Assembly (NCBI RefSeq): GCF_002234675.1
Contig: NC_019867.2
Location: forward strand, 18,260,184 to 18,324,183
DNA length: 64,000 bases
Direction: 5' to 3'
DNA from: Oryzias latipes
Lineage: Eukaryota > Chordata > Actinopteri > Beloniformes > Adrianichthyidae
Shown piece by piece: positions 52,600-64,000 of the stretch (positions are counted from its first letter, which is position 1; every line of letters starts with the position of its first letter). The notes under the pieces were generated by a model. That model was not told the DNA's origin. It did no database searches and saw only the letters and a program-made list of their open reading frames with translations. A program made the translations under genes and the position numbers.

Positions 52600-55500
52600 G
52601 TACCCGGTAATCGTCACTCACCTTCACATGTGTCAACCTGCAGCAGAAACCATTATATTACAGGAACTCATCACTTTAGATTTGGGCAAAACTTGACAAT
52701 TAATAATATGCAATAAATCCTTTGAAATGTTGCTTATTTTGTGTCTTTTTTGTTGTATTTCTCTTGAAGTATTTTCTAAGGAAAAGGTTAAGAGGGTCAT
52801 GTCCTAGTTTTTTCCTCTTTTTTGATGCCCCAGTGGGCTTAAAACATGAGCTCTATACAGCAGGTTTAAAATTAATCAGAGCTTTACAAATGCAGCAAAA
52901 GTAAGCAACCATTTGTGTTATTTTAGAAGCAGGAGCAGCTTCCTTCCACTCCATGAATACTTTTAAAGGCAATTTGTCACAGCAACACATTCAGGCTCGA
53001 TTGAATGTACAACACTCAGTTGCATCCTGAGTAGTTTTTGGTTCAAGTTGTTTGGAAATAGAAAAAAAAAAGTGAATTCCCCAGAACTTTCCGTGACTAC
53101 AGACATAAAACGATATCAAAATGTTGTCCTATCATGTGAATGGATGAACCTTTAGGTCAGATATCTGTATCTGGGTGTGTACCTGCTTTGTGTCCTTTGT
53201 TTCAGTCCTTACAGCCTCAAAGGCTGCAATCCATGTGAAGCTCCAACTGTTCCTTCCATTCAAACAGTCTTTTCCTGCTGCTGCTGTGGGTCTTTTTTTA
53301 TGGGATGACATCAAATGACCGACTCAGCCATTTGGCCATGTTTTACTGCGTTCCTCTACTGTAAGTAGTTCTTGGGTTGCTTTCATGTTTCGCTGCAGGT
53401 TACTGTCCAATTCTTGGGTTCTGCGGCATCCTGCCAGTGTTGCAATGGTGTGCAGAACAAAAAGCATCTAGACAGTGACATAACTCTTTAGCTGCTTCTT
53501 TCATCTCATACAGCAATTGTTGGAGATGGTGTTCTATAGGTTCATGAAGTGGAGATTCCACCATTTCCATTTTTAATTTGCCATGCAGCTGGATAGTTTT
53601 TTTTAATAAGTTTTCTTGAAAGCTTTAGGTTACATCAGTTGAATAAGCTTCTGTATCACACTTACACCTATTTTTTTAATGGATAAAATGTTTTAATTCT
53701 TATCAATAGTTTTTTTTTTAACTTGGTTAAAAAAATGTCTATTTGCCAAACATGTTGATGTTGATGTTATAAAGTCAAAGAGAAAAAAGTCAAATAATCT
53801 GTCATGAAACACTGGATTGGTTTATTAAAACTGCTCATTTGTTACATGTGTATTTCCTTTTACAGCTGTAAATGAAGAAGGCTGTTCAAAATTGGCAGCA
53901 GTCTATTAAAGATAAATGCAATTTCTTTCGACCCGTTCAGCCAGAGCTCATGTTCTATTTTTTATTCGCATCTTAACTGATCCATTTGCGATCCATTGGG
54001 ATGATGTAAAGTGGATAGACTGCAAAGCTTGTGTCACTATGGACCTGTTGTGGGAGCTTTTTTTCCCCCTTGAAGCTGCGTCTTTTCTCTCTCAAAAATA
54101 ACTATAAAATAAGAGTTTTAATCTAATTGAAAAGATTTAGAGTTTAATGATCAGTTTCTATTTATACATCAAACTAGAATGTATTAAAAGAGATTTTCTT
54201 TAGTTGTTTGTTTCATTGAGGTTATTAAGGCATTATCAGCAAAGTAAGGCAGCTCACTCTATCTTAGTTTTGGTAAGTTTTGATGGCTCAAAATAGTAAG
54301 TTTTGTCATTTGGACACCACTTAAAAACCATTAAATTCATGACTTTTGGAATTATAGCTCTAGTTTTTCACTATTACTGTGGCATTTTCATACATTTCTT
54401 AAGCAATGTTGCTATAATTGATCATGTTTTAGGTTCTACAAATTTAAGCATGTCTCATTAATTACTAACCTTCTCACCAGACCAAAGCTATACGTTGGGG
54501 AGTTCATTTATCAACAACTTCTACAATTTTGTTTGCTGTTTTTTCGGCTCTATTTGAGGTGGCTGTGGTGCAGAGGCAAAGTGGTTGAGCCATGCTCAGT
54601 GGACCCCAGCCCCCTGGGACCAGGGTGGACGTACCATCAGGCAAACGTAGGCGACTGCCTGGGGCCCTGAACAACTTGGGGACTTCAAGCTGAACACTTA
54701 TTACACAAATAATTTTCCCTCCCATTTCTATTTAACTCTGTAATTAAAAAAACCCCAAATAACTGAAAAGGCATGAGACTGCTCATATGACAGAGTCCAC
54801 CCCATCGCTGTGTGGCAATAGAATATTCTTTTGACATCATCAGCAAGTTAGCGAGCAGAAGGAGACTCTTTAAAGAGATTTTAAAAAAGAGAGAGGTATG
54901 ATGAAGCATAGCTATTGGAGTGGCAGTGAAAAAAAGAGGAAAGGGCAAAGAGAAAAAAAGAAATTTGCTGCTGCGCTTTCAAAATTGTAGGAATAAAGAC
55001 TAAACAAGAGGTTTATGTTAATCATCCACAGCTGACAGACAAAGGAAGGGGAAGAAAATGGAAATTTTGAAAAAATTAAATTAATTTTTTTTTACTGATG
55101 CCACTCCACAAAGTACTGTTTTATTCCATCATTTAACCTTATTCCTTTCTTCTTTCCTTATTCAGTTAAACCTGACAAGTTAAAGAAAAGACAGAGAACT
55201 GTTACTTTTTCCTACCGGAAAGTGGGTAACAAATTAACCCATTCAATAAACTCAGTGTTTTTTCCAGGTAAAAAGAATGTTAATAAAATAGATTTTACAT
55301 TTAAATGTGATTTCAAGGTTTGAATGCTTAGCAAAACATTTAAATTCTTGATATAGATGCGGTACTGACGTTTTACCCAGGGTAAGGATGGAGCCAGCTC
55401 ATGTACCGCTGGGCAAAGGTGGGCGACACCTTGAACAGGTCTCCAGTCTGTTGCAGGGCCCCCTTTGCACATTTAGGACATAATTACAGCGTTTTTTGCT

Positions 55501-58500
55501 CCAGTTTCTGCATAGCAAGGAATATCTTGAGAAATAATGCCACGTACAACTTAAATTTTTACCCATTCATTAGGGTGTCAGTGATTGTTATAAATTAATC
55601 AAAGGTGTGATTTAATTAGGAGCTCCTACCACTACACAAATAATGTGATTTCATTTTCTTTTTTTTTGTGGCAAATATGCCATGATGACAGAGGAAGCTG
55701 ATGCAGTCACACATGAATAAGCACTCTAAATAAACTGACCCCCCCCCCCCCCCCATTTTATTTTGACCGCTGTGGTCCAGTCAACAGTTCAGCCAACAGT
55801 AGTGTTCATTGCTTTTCAAGCATTTGTGGCACTCCATCTTGGGGGTGCGGTCTACCTAGCAGATGAGATCTTAAGCGCATTTGGAAGGAAACTGCTGACA
55901 ATTACAGAACAGCCAGTTACTCACAAAAACACAAACACACTTCTAAAGAAGCTGAAAGACGGCATGTAGTACAACGATCAGAGAAGTCCTTCTGTGCGAT
56001 TCCGCTCTAAGCAGAAGTCACAGACGACAATTTTGACATCAATTTCCATCAGAGTTGTTGAGCCAAAACAAGCAAACCCCTTCTCAGACGAACAATTCAC
56101 ATTAAATGTGTTGAATGTATTGAAAGCAAGTCCCCAACAAACCCACTCTTGAAGGGTTTAAATGATGAACCGGTGAAATGATTTGCATGTTTATTCCGTG
56201 ATTTCCGTTGTACCTTGTTCTAGTCTGTTGTTCTGTCTGCAGCAAAAGTAATTATACCTGTCTGAATCACCCATGCAGTGAGGCGGGCTGCTGGGTTTGA
56301 AACATGCTAAAATCAATATCGCTGCACTGGAAAACACACTTCCTGTCACGGAGGCAACAAACCTGAGCAAAGCATTCACACTCATGTTGGCTTTTACTAT
56401 GACATCCAGCTTAATTGCATATCAAGAGAGTTCCCCTTTGGTGACTCTGACTTTGATCAAATCGGATAAAAAAGGAAGAACTTGTACAGATTCCAGGCTC
56501 AACAGGAGACAGCTAACAGCGTCCAGCAGCTCACGCAGCGATGGCCGCTCATTTCTCAGGCCCAGTGACATTCTGTCATCATGCTTTTCAAGTCGCTGTT
56601 TTTCTAGCTTTTTTTAAAGGATGAAATACAAAAACACTGAGTTGACCTTGTAGAATAAAAGTGGTAGATTTCATCCTCACACCTAAGAAGTTGAGATGCA
56701 GAAGTCAGCTGTCCGCCCACATGGTAAGAACACCGCAGATGACAGACTGGATTTGAAGACATGTAGTGGCGACAAGTAAAAGTGCGATATCTGTATCATC
56801 CACATAGGGCAATCCGAGCCATCCTTATCTAATATAGATTGATGTTTTTCAGTGCGAGCGATAAAAATCTCTTCTTCCCTAAAAGCTGGAAAACTCTCTT
56901 TTTATTTCTTTTAGAGTCACTCGTTCCTAGAACGTGGGATTTACTGGTTCATGTTTTTATCTCTGCAGTGATTCTGCTATTTAAAGCACTCTGATCAGTT
57001 TATACATATTTTCATATTTTAAAGAACAGAAGGCGGGACAGAGGGAGTTATTACAGCCAAGCCAAATTAAGCCAATAAAGCTGCCAGGATCTAAATGTAG
57101 TTCTTAAACATCAGCATGTCAACCAAGCAACAATAGGTTGACAATTGCGGGGGGAAATGTATTTAATAAAAAAATATCTACATGTGGGGTAAGAAATTGT
57201 GTATTTAAATACTTTACTTCGAAAGGTAGGATTTTAAATTTAGAAGAAATTCAACATGCTGTGTGTCTACCTGCGGTAGGAGGGGGAGCAGAGACAAAAT
57301 GTCAGCCGTGTTAGACTTACACGTGTCAGAAGCAGACAGGAGAGCAGGTTCTTGACGCCGACAATACAGGAAAGAGTCCAGACAAAGTGTTTAACACTGC
57401 ACAATTGACTCACATTTTCAAGAGCTGTTCTGAACGTTGTAAGAGTCTGTGGCAGCAAAGGAGAAAAAGGAGAGACAATGAATGATCCATCACATTAGGC
57501 TCTTAAATTTTATGTTTATGTGCGCAAACACGGCAGTACTTAAATCAGGCCAGTATTGATTGTCAGCCACATTTGTTTAAGTGGGACATGGGCGAAAGCA
57601 ACAGTAATTTGCATGTCTCTCTTTAAAAAAAGATTGATGTATTTAATTGAACGCAAGATCTTTAAAAAGCACAAAAGTCAAGACAGGATCCAAAGAAAGA
57701 CTTTTATGTGGAAACATGTTTGGAAAAAAAATACAAATTAATACTTTGGACCACTTCCCAGATGGTGTCATTGATGTAATTTTTTAAATGCTTGCTAAAA
57801 ATACTTGAACTAAATCAACTCAGTCATCTACATCTAAACATGCATGACTCGAGAAGCCTAGTAATGAATTGATTATTTCTCAGAGATTACTTTATGAGTA
57901 TGAAAACCGTGTTGCTCAGCTGCACCTGCAACAACAACACGTCACCGTTGTTTACGTCTGAAACCTGGTTGGTCTAAAAGTAGAAAAGCGAAGCCAATGA
58001 GGGGACTACACGGTGTTCAAGTGCTATAATGTTTGAAGCTTTTATTAGGCTCCAGGCTCCAATCTGCACTTGCTGTAATGACGACAGACCTAATTAACTC
58101 CACTATGAGTCTAATTATAGTGTAAATGCTGCTATCTTGCTTTTTGGTGCTATAATCAGAGGTTGGAAGGGTGCAGAAGCTGTTGTCTGTCAAAAACAAA
58201 TATGATCGATAACCCTGGGGGCCTCAAAGCGCTCAACTCTTCTGCAGGTATGATGGCTTAGCGTTGGGATTATCTTACATGACAACAAACTCTGCCCCCC
58301 ACTGACTAGTTCCTATCATCTGATTAATTAATCACAACTCCAGATGTTGCTGAGACATAATTGTTGTTCCCATTAAGAAGTATTACATAGTGCAACAAAA
58401 GCACACTAAAATTATAAACGTTTTTCTACAGAAGGACCAGAAGGGGGGGGTTTGACTTTTTTTAAATAAACGTTAGGGGTCGCAGAGGTGCCAAAAGATA

Positions 58501-59820
58501 GATTATTTGATCCACTGTCCCACTCTGAACCCATTCATTTTGAATTTAGCAATGTCAAATAATTGCACATTTATCTGGTCTTGCAAATTGTTGCGAGACT
58601 GTGCAGCAGACAAATTAAATGTCATGTTTCTAAATTCAGACTGAGAGGAGGCAAGCGGCTCGCTCGGTGACCTTGAGTGCAACTGAGTACCGAACATCCA
58701 AGTGAAGAGACAGAAAATAGGAGAAAAAAAAACGTTTTATGACACAAAAAGGAGGATGGGCTGTTTCTAAAGGGAGCAGCACAACTACAGTGACACAAAG
58801 GGCAAAGTGTATCCTGATACTGCTTGAGAGCGTGTCCACATGATCATGCAAAAATATCTGCACAATCAATTATTTAAGAAAAAGCAAAAAGATTATTATG
58901 TGACTTAGAACTTCTATTCATCTTGGCATGTGTTTTCAACTGGCTTTTAATTTGGGTCTAAAATGAAACTAAACTGTTGTTGAATTTTTGACACTCGAAA
59001 CATGGTGAAAAAGGCCAAACAGAAAATTCAGATGACATTTCATGTTAGAAAAATAACAAAATATAAAAGAATGGTTCCAGGGCTGGAATTCAAGTTGAGA
59101 CCAATGGAGTGTTTAAGTACAACTCAACTCCCAGCCAAGGCCAATTGCAGACTAATAATCACTTCTGATTCACTCAGCCTGAAGGAGAACACATTTGTAC
59201 ACAAGTGCATGCACTTTTAAATATTCACGTCAATAGGATTGTCTTCAGCTGCTTCATTTAATGTGTTATTTGCCTGTTTCATGGTCAGTTGTTCCCAGAA
59301 TCCACTTGTTGCTCAGAACAAATGGGGGAGATCAGAGTAACTGCCAGCGATGACTTTGGATCAACATATAACAAAGCCATCATCCCTTCATCCCTCAGAA
59401 TGTAAAATGATATTCACTAAATTATTCTGACACTATGAAAAAAATATACAAACAAATATGTGTTTTAATTTTAAAGAAATTTTTTTTTGTTTGAATAAAA
59501 TTCTGCATTCTACATCAAACTGAATCTGTTTTCTGTTTAGGATCTTTCTTTAGCAATCAAATCTAAACAGTAAGTGATGTAGAGGCTTGGATGTGTGTGG
59601 CTAACACAACCTTTAGAGGAAACAGTATCTCATTTCAACAATCTGCAGCCAGGCTACAAAGAAACCTTATCTTTTTGAGAAGGCTCTAATTACAAAAATG
59701 TCTCAGGGAAACACAGGCCATACACATTTAGGAAATGAACATCCATAACACAAGATGAATATTGACACTGGCATGTCTTTCAGCAGCAGCATGTCTTTTA
59801 ATAACTGTTCTTTTATCAAG
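52600..59820. other. adra1a-tmem230 intergenic region
   Basis: Over 7 kb without a convincing gene. It contains a poly-C tract at 55739-55754 and repeat-like remnants at about 54560-54690 and 55385-55470, the latter with the fish LINE-associated phrase ACAGGTCTCCAGTCTGTTGC. The rest is anonymous AT-rich sequence, which may include adra1a enhancers. Confidence 0.5.
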
Positions 59821-59828
59821 ACGTCACT

Positions 59829-59842
59829 GCGCCCCCTAGTGG
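59829..59842 (-). promoter_or_regulatory. CTCF-type motif
   Basis: GCGCCCCCTAGTGG on the plus strand is CCACTAGGGGGCGC on the minus strand, a match to the core CTCF consensus CCASYAGRKGGCRS at every position. It lies about 450 bp upstream of the tmem230 start codon. Confidence 0.6.
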
Positions 59843-59989
59843 ACTGTGTTGATTAGTGCCATCGGCCACAATTTTTGTTTGACAAAAATATACCCAAAAA
59901 GTTAGACTTTTCCCCCCTTCTTTGGTAACAAACGAAAAACAGCTTTTTTGTTTTTTAGGTTTTTACAAAAAAAAAAAAAAAAAACAATA

Positions 59990-60286
59990 ATACGAACCAA
60001 ACCCACAGTAGCAGGGTTCCGGACGTTTGAGTTTGCGCATGCGTGCAGTACAGACCAGTTTATGTCAACAAGGAAGACAATCTTCGCATGTATCTGCGTG
60101 TATACCTAGCTGTAGCTGCTTTAAATTGTTTGAAACTTTACAGCTAACAAGATTTCAAAAGATAAATCTTTTGCGGGATATTTGTAGATGGCTGATTTGT
60201 CGTCGAGGCGTCTGTAGCTGTGCTGTTTCGGACTGTTGACAAACTTATCAGCTAGCTAGCTGGCGCTCGAGAAGCTCATCAGTATC
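59990..60286 (+). promoter_or_regulatory. tmem230 promoter / 5' UTR with NRF1-like site
   Basis: Contains TGCGCATGCGT at 60034-60044, a near-perfect NRF1 site, and no TATA box, as expected for a housekeeping promoter. The start codon follows CAGTATC at 60287. Confidence 0.55.
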
Positions 60287-61948
60287 ATGCCTGCTCGAAA
60301 CATCCTGTCCGACGATTTTCCAGGCAGCAGAGTGAAGTACTCCAGGTTAGCTTCTGACGATGACGGCTACATTGATTTACAGGTAAGGCCGGGGGCTAGG
60401 CTAGTGCGATAGAAATATTACAAGATGGGGAATTAACTTAAAACCATGGCTCTCTGCCAATACAGTGCCTGTCATTCATTACTGGATTCATCATGCCACA
60501 CAGCGGTGTGCCTCTATCCTGCTCTACGTACGTGTCCCACTGCCCTGCATATTTTCCCATATCCCACTGCTCCATCAAACCTCATTCAAAAGGCAGACGC
60601 GCTGTCAGAGAAACAAACAGTTATCCCCCACTCGCCATATTTGTCAAAATAATCATTCTTGCTCATCTACCTTTTTTTTAACATGTGTTGTAACTTGTTA
60701 ATCGGATTTTTCCATTTTTTAAATCCATTTTTCACATTTTTTTATATAAACACACTAATCAAATGCCTCACTGAAAGTATGTGGTCTCACGTGGAACATT
60801 TGAAAGGTTTGATTGACAGATTCTCCCAAGCCCGCTGTCAGTGGTAGAGGTATGGATTTCTGACAAGCTCACTTCTGATTGGCGAGAGTTGTTCTCACAA
60901 ACACAGTGACTAGGACCAATCACTGTTTACGTATGTCATCTGGCTCCAACATGGCAGCGTCCGCATTGCGACAAAATAGCGACTGAACTGACTTAATTTT
61001 GTTGGAGCTAGTAGTAAGCCATTTTCAATGGGTGATGTCACACTCACTCAGTCCAGTTCTCATATAAAGTCACAGTTTTAACAGGGAAACAAGAGGATTT
61101 AAAGATGTTTTTATTCAAATTATTTTTATTTTTTGTAATCATTGAGTTAGGTTCACAAATCTGGGATTTGATTTCAAAATATTTATGACAATCTCCATGG
61201 CAGAAAATACCTTTCTTAACTAAATGAGACAATTAGTGAAAAGAATGACGTTTTTGAAATGTCAGAGTCACAAGTTACATTCTCATCACAAAGCTTTGGC
61301 GTACTTTCACTACCTGTAACTGGCTGAGCTGCTACTTTTTGGGGTCATCGCAACAAATTTTCAAATTTGTGTTATTGCAAGTTTGGAGGAACAAATAAAT
61401 AACCCAGCAACGCCAGCTAGTGTTTCTGCAATGCAATGGATATAACAAATTAAATGTACAGTCTGACAAAGGTCCTGTGCAGGAGCATATGCACTACAAT
61501 GTAATATGCATTACATTATTACCGTTATTTCCCTTTGGTATTTTGGCCTAAATAAGTGAAAAAAACTTGACCTCAAAATGTCTCTTTGCAGTTTAAAAGG
61601 AGTCCACCCAAAGTACCGTACAAAGCTATAGCCCTCGCCACGGTGTTGTTCTTGATCGGGTCTCTCTTAATCGTCATTGGCTCTCTTCTCCTCGCTGGGT
61701 ACTTTGGAGTCACAGTAAGTCTTTAAAATACTATTTGTGTTTGTTTGTTTTTAACCGCATCGTACAAACTTTAAAAAAAAAGCAAAAAAACACCTTCCTT
61801 CTCTCAGCACTCAGACCGAACAGTTCCTGTCCTCATCATTGGGATCCTCGTCTTCCTGCCGGGAATTTACCACCTACGGATCGCCTACTATGCATCAAAG
61901 GGATACCCAGGCTACTCCTATGAGGACATCCCAGACTTTGATGACTGA
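60287..61948 (+). CDS. tmem230: Transmembrane protein 230
   Basis: Three exons: 60287-60382, 61592-61714 and 61808-61948 (119 aa; human has 120). It begins [20 protein letters not shown], then [22 protein letters not shown]1 [22 protein letters not shown]2 [20 protein letters not shown] and the tail [20 protein letters not shown]. The fit to the family is end to end. TMEM230 sits on synaptic and recycling vesicles, and is a DUF872-type two-pass protein implicated in vesicle trafficking. Exon 1 encodes the cytosolic N-terminus. A diverged loop (YFGVTHSDRT) lies between the helices. Confidence 0.96.
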
Positions 61949-62125
61949 ACCAGAGCAGGGCAGTGTGCTATGTCCTGCTGTATTACTGTTCATTCCTGCA
62001 TTGCTTACACTAAATCAAAAGTAGCCAAGGAAAAAAAGATGTAATCATTTTTTTGTTACTGTTAATTACTATTATGTTGGTTAATTATTGTGAGCCTGCA
62101 AAAGGATGTATGCATGTTATAAATG

Positions 62126-62131
62126 AATAAA
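62126..62131 (+). terminator. tmem230 poly(A) signal
   Basis: AATAAA about 180 bp after the tmem230 stop codon, followed by a T-rich downstream element at 62140-62150. Confidence 0.7.
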
Positions 62132-62159
62132 ACTGGTATTTCTTTTTTTTTATGCGTAA

Positions 62160-63330
62160 CACTTTCCCATTGTGTATGTCATCATCATTACGTCATCAAT
62201 TCTCCTTGGACAAAGTCAAGGCGTCAAATTTAAGATTATGAACCATGATGGATGATTTTAATCTTTCATTTAATTAAAGTGATTCTACCTCTGTGGGTGT
62301 ATTAGAACTGAGGGTCAGCAGTCCATTTTAGCTGATAATGTAATAATAAAAGATGTTCTGAAATTCTAAAAAAAAAAGTCTTTTCATCTCCTGAGCTCAT
62401 TAGATTCAGGAGGAATTTTATTAGTTTGACCGGGTGAAACGTTATTGGATTTTCATAACCAAATTTTGAGCAACCTCAAAAACGCAACAATTAAACTGAA
62501 ATATATCCAAAAGCTATTTTTTATATTTTTTCTTCTTGATTTTGGAAGAAAATATGTGAGCCTTTAAAAACCTGAATGATATATACTGATATTCAAACGG
62601 GCCTAATCCCACTTTTTGATTGGTGTTGTTTAGCACAGTTTTCTTTACCCAGCACTTAATGCCTCCTTATGCCGCAGAGTTGTCCTTTCTTGGAGGATTT
62701 CATGTGATTAATTCCAATCCTTTGATCTCCATATGGTGCACCTAGTCTGTAAGAGTGAACATTGTCAAACAGCTAAAGAAAAACAACAAAAAACTATTAC
62801 TGCTGCAAATGTACCGCAATTGAAGTAACCTGCCTTTTTTCTTCTTCTTTTTTTACCTGTCCCAACCCTGATCAGCTCATTAGAACCAGAACAATATAAA
62901 TGTTTTCCTGTAAAAGGTTCTGGATATCCTATGTAAAATGCTTTGCTTCAAAAGGTTGGACTTCTATAATCCCTCGCAATCCGATGCTCTCTAGAGGGAT
63001 AATTCAAGGATCCTAAGGATACTTGTTTGAGTTCTCTTTTCATCTCTTTCGTAGTATTAAATGTGGCCACCCAAGAAGCACCGACCACAAACTACCTGGT
63101 ATTAGTCAGATCAGAGCTTTAAATCAGCTCAGGGCCCTCAGCACTGCCTATTGTTTTTACATTACCGGCTCAGTCACTAAAACCAATTGTTTTTTTTAAC
63201 ATTTACCAAATACCTAAATGTATTATTCATCAATATACATTTTTTACATTCTAAAAAGGTATTATAAGAAGACTTATAAGAAGCATTATTGTTTTTTTGT
63301 TTTAAAAAATCTATAAGCAAAAAGTAGTAC
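62160..63330. other. Sequence downstream of tmem230
   Basis: AT-rich, gene-free. I see nothing beyond simple A and T runs. Confidence 0.5.
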
Positions 63331-63339
63331 TCTTGAAAT

Positions 63340-63550
63340 GTATTATATTTAGTGTGCTTGGGTAGAAGGATAGCAAGTATACTATAGACCATATACGTGT
63401 AGTGTAGGAAGTATACTAACTAAATATTTCTTCAGAGTAAATTGAAACATTTTAATTTTGAAATGCACAGTATGTAAAAAGTAAGCTTCAAGTATACTAC
63501 CTCACTTTAAGTATAGACCACGGTAAGTATACTCGTAGTACACCAAAATA
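63340..63550 (-). repeat. Dispersed repeat with AAGTATACTT-like motifs, copy 2
   Basis: On the minus strand it matches 22750-22900 word by word around TTAGTATACTTCCTAC and GGTCTATAGTA. It also has extra internal AAGTATACT repeats at 63490-63540. Unclassified. Confidence 0.6.
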
Positions 63551-64000
63551 GCCTACTTTGTATGAATGGATTTTAAAGTTGGTATTATGTTACCATCAAC
63601 CCGGTCATGCTACTAAATTCAAACAAATCAATATTGGTAAATCAAGGCCAGAGTCTGGAGGAAAAACCTGTATCCGATGCTTATGTGGCAACATAACAAC
63701 ACCACTGGAAGATGTTAAGAATCTTCGAGTGGGAAAGCTTAGGAGAATGGCTGACCACACAAGAGACGGAGAGGCCGTTCTGTGCTAATACAGAAACTTT
63801 ATTTAATTTCACATCTTAAACTGCTTTCGAAAAACACTCGAAAAACTGAAAGAAAAGGGAAACCCTCTCAGGCTGGGACTGAGTCTGACTCAATGGGGTG
63901 GAGAGCTTTGGCACAAAAGACTCCCACTCACACTTAGCAAAAGGAGAACCTGGGATACGACACACCAGTCAGAAGCCTCTACCTCAGCACGGACAGGCAG
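63551..64000. other. Right-edge sequence, unassigned
   Basis: GC content rises a little from 63640. The 76-codon plus-strand frame (63558-63788) shows no family I recognise and may be repeat-derived. No splice context supports an exon. Confidence 0.35.

Noticed and set aside
52241-52610. Plus-strand 102- and 86-codon frames in the CpG island
   Set aside because: The His/Pro and Ile runs come from CCA/ATC repeats; the splice donor points to a minus-strand non-coding exon instead.
63558-63788. A 76-codon plus-strand frame near the right edge
   Set aside because: No recognised motif, no convincing splice context, and it follows repeat DNA; left as unassigned.

Overview
The window is vertebrate nuclear DNA from a ray-finned (teleost) fish. 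The genes are intron-rich with GT-AG splice sites, the introns are mostly short to moderate, the background is AT-rich, and the interspersed repeats are of teleost type (piggyBac-like elements with TTAA target sites, a tRNA-derived SINE, several MITE families). The species cannot be fixed from the sequence; a percomorph such as a medaka relative would fit, as inference only.

Layout, left to right. 1-1396: a decayed piggyBac-like element, cut by the window edge and carrying a nested SINE, lying in or near an upstream intron of vps33a. 3032-8300: the 3' part of vps33a (+), nine exons. 9556-9762: a short, coding-like open frame for a single-pass membrane peptide I do not recognise. 11191-20864: ppp2r2a (+), complete in ten exons, 448 aa, with many transposon remnants in its introns. 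24921-27775: bnip3l (+), six exons, 235 aa. 30564-35502: dpysl2 (+), 14 exons, 581 aa. 39954-48192: adra1a (-), two coding exons, 477 aa, with a likely 5' non-coding exon near 52269-52570. 60287-61948: tmem230 (+), three exons, 119 aa.

The block ppp2r2a - bnip3l - dpysl2 - adra1a is the same gene order as human 8p21.2, which supports the paralogue calls. Both flanks (vps33a, human 12q24; tmem230, human 20p) come from other human locations, so two rearrangement junctions should lie between about 8.3 and 10.9 kb and between about 52.6 and 60.0 kb. The genes do not form a pathway. They cover lysosomal tethering (VPS33A), phosphatase targeting (B55-alpha), mitophagy (BNIP3L), axonal cytoskeleton (CRMP2), adrenergic signalling (alpha-1A receptor) and vesicle traffic (TMEM230).

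I found no sign of a bacterial-type system, CRISPR array or viral gene. The most informative accessory content is the transposon layer: one MITE family with at least seven copies that still carries the start of a coding frame, an inverted pair of TTAA-flanked MITEs whose tips match the piggyBac-like element, the unidentified membrane micropeptide, and a near-consensus CTCF motif beside the right-hand synteny junction.
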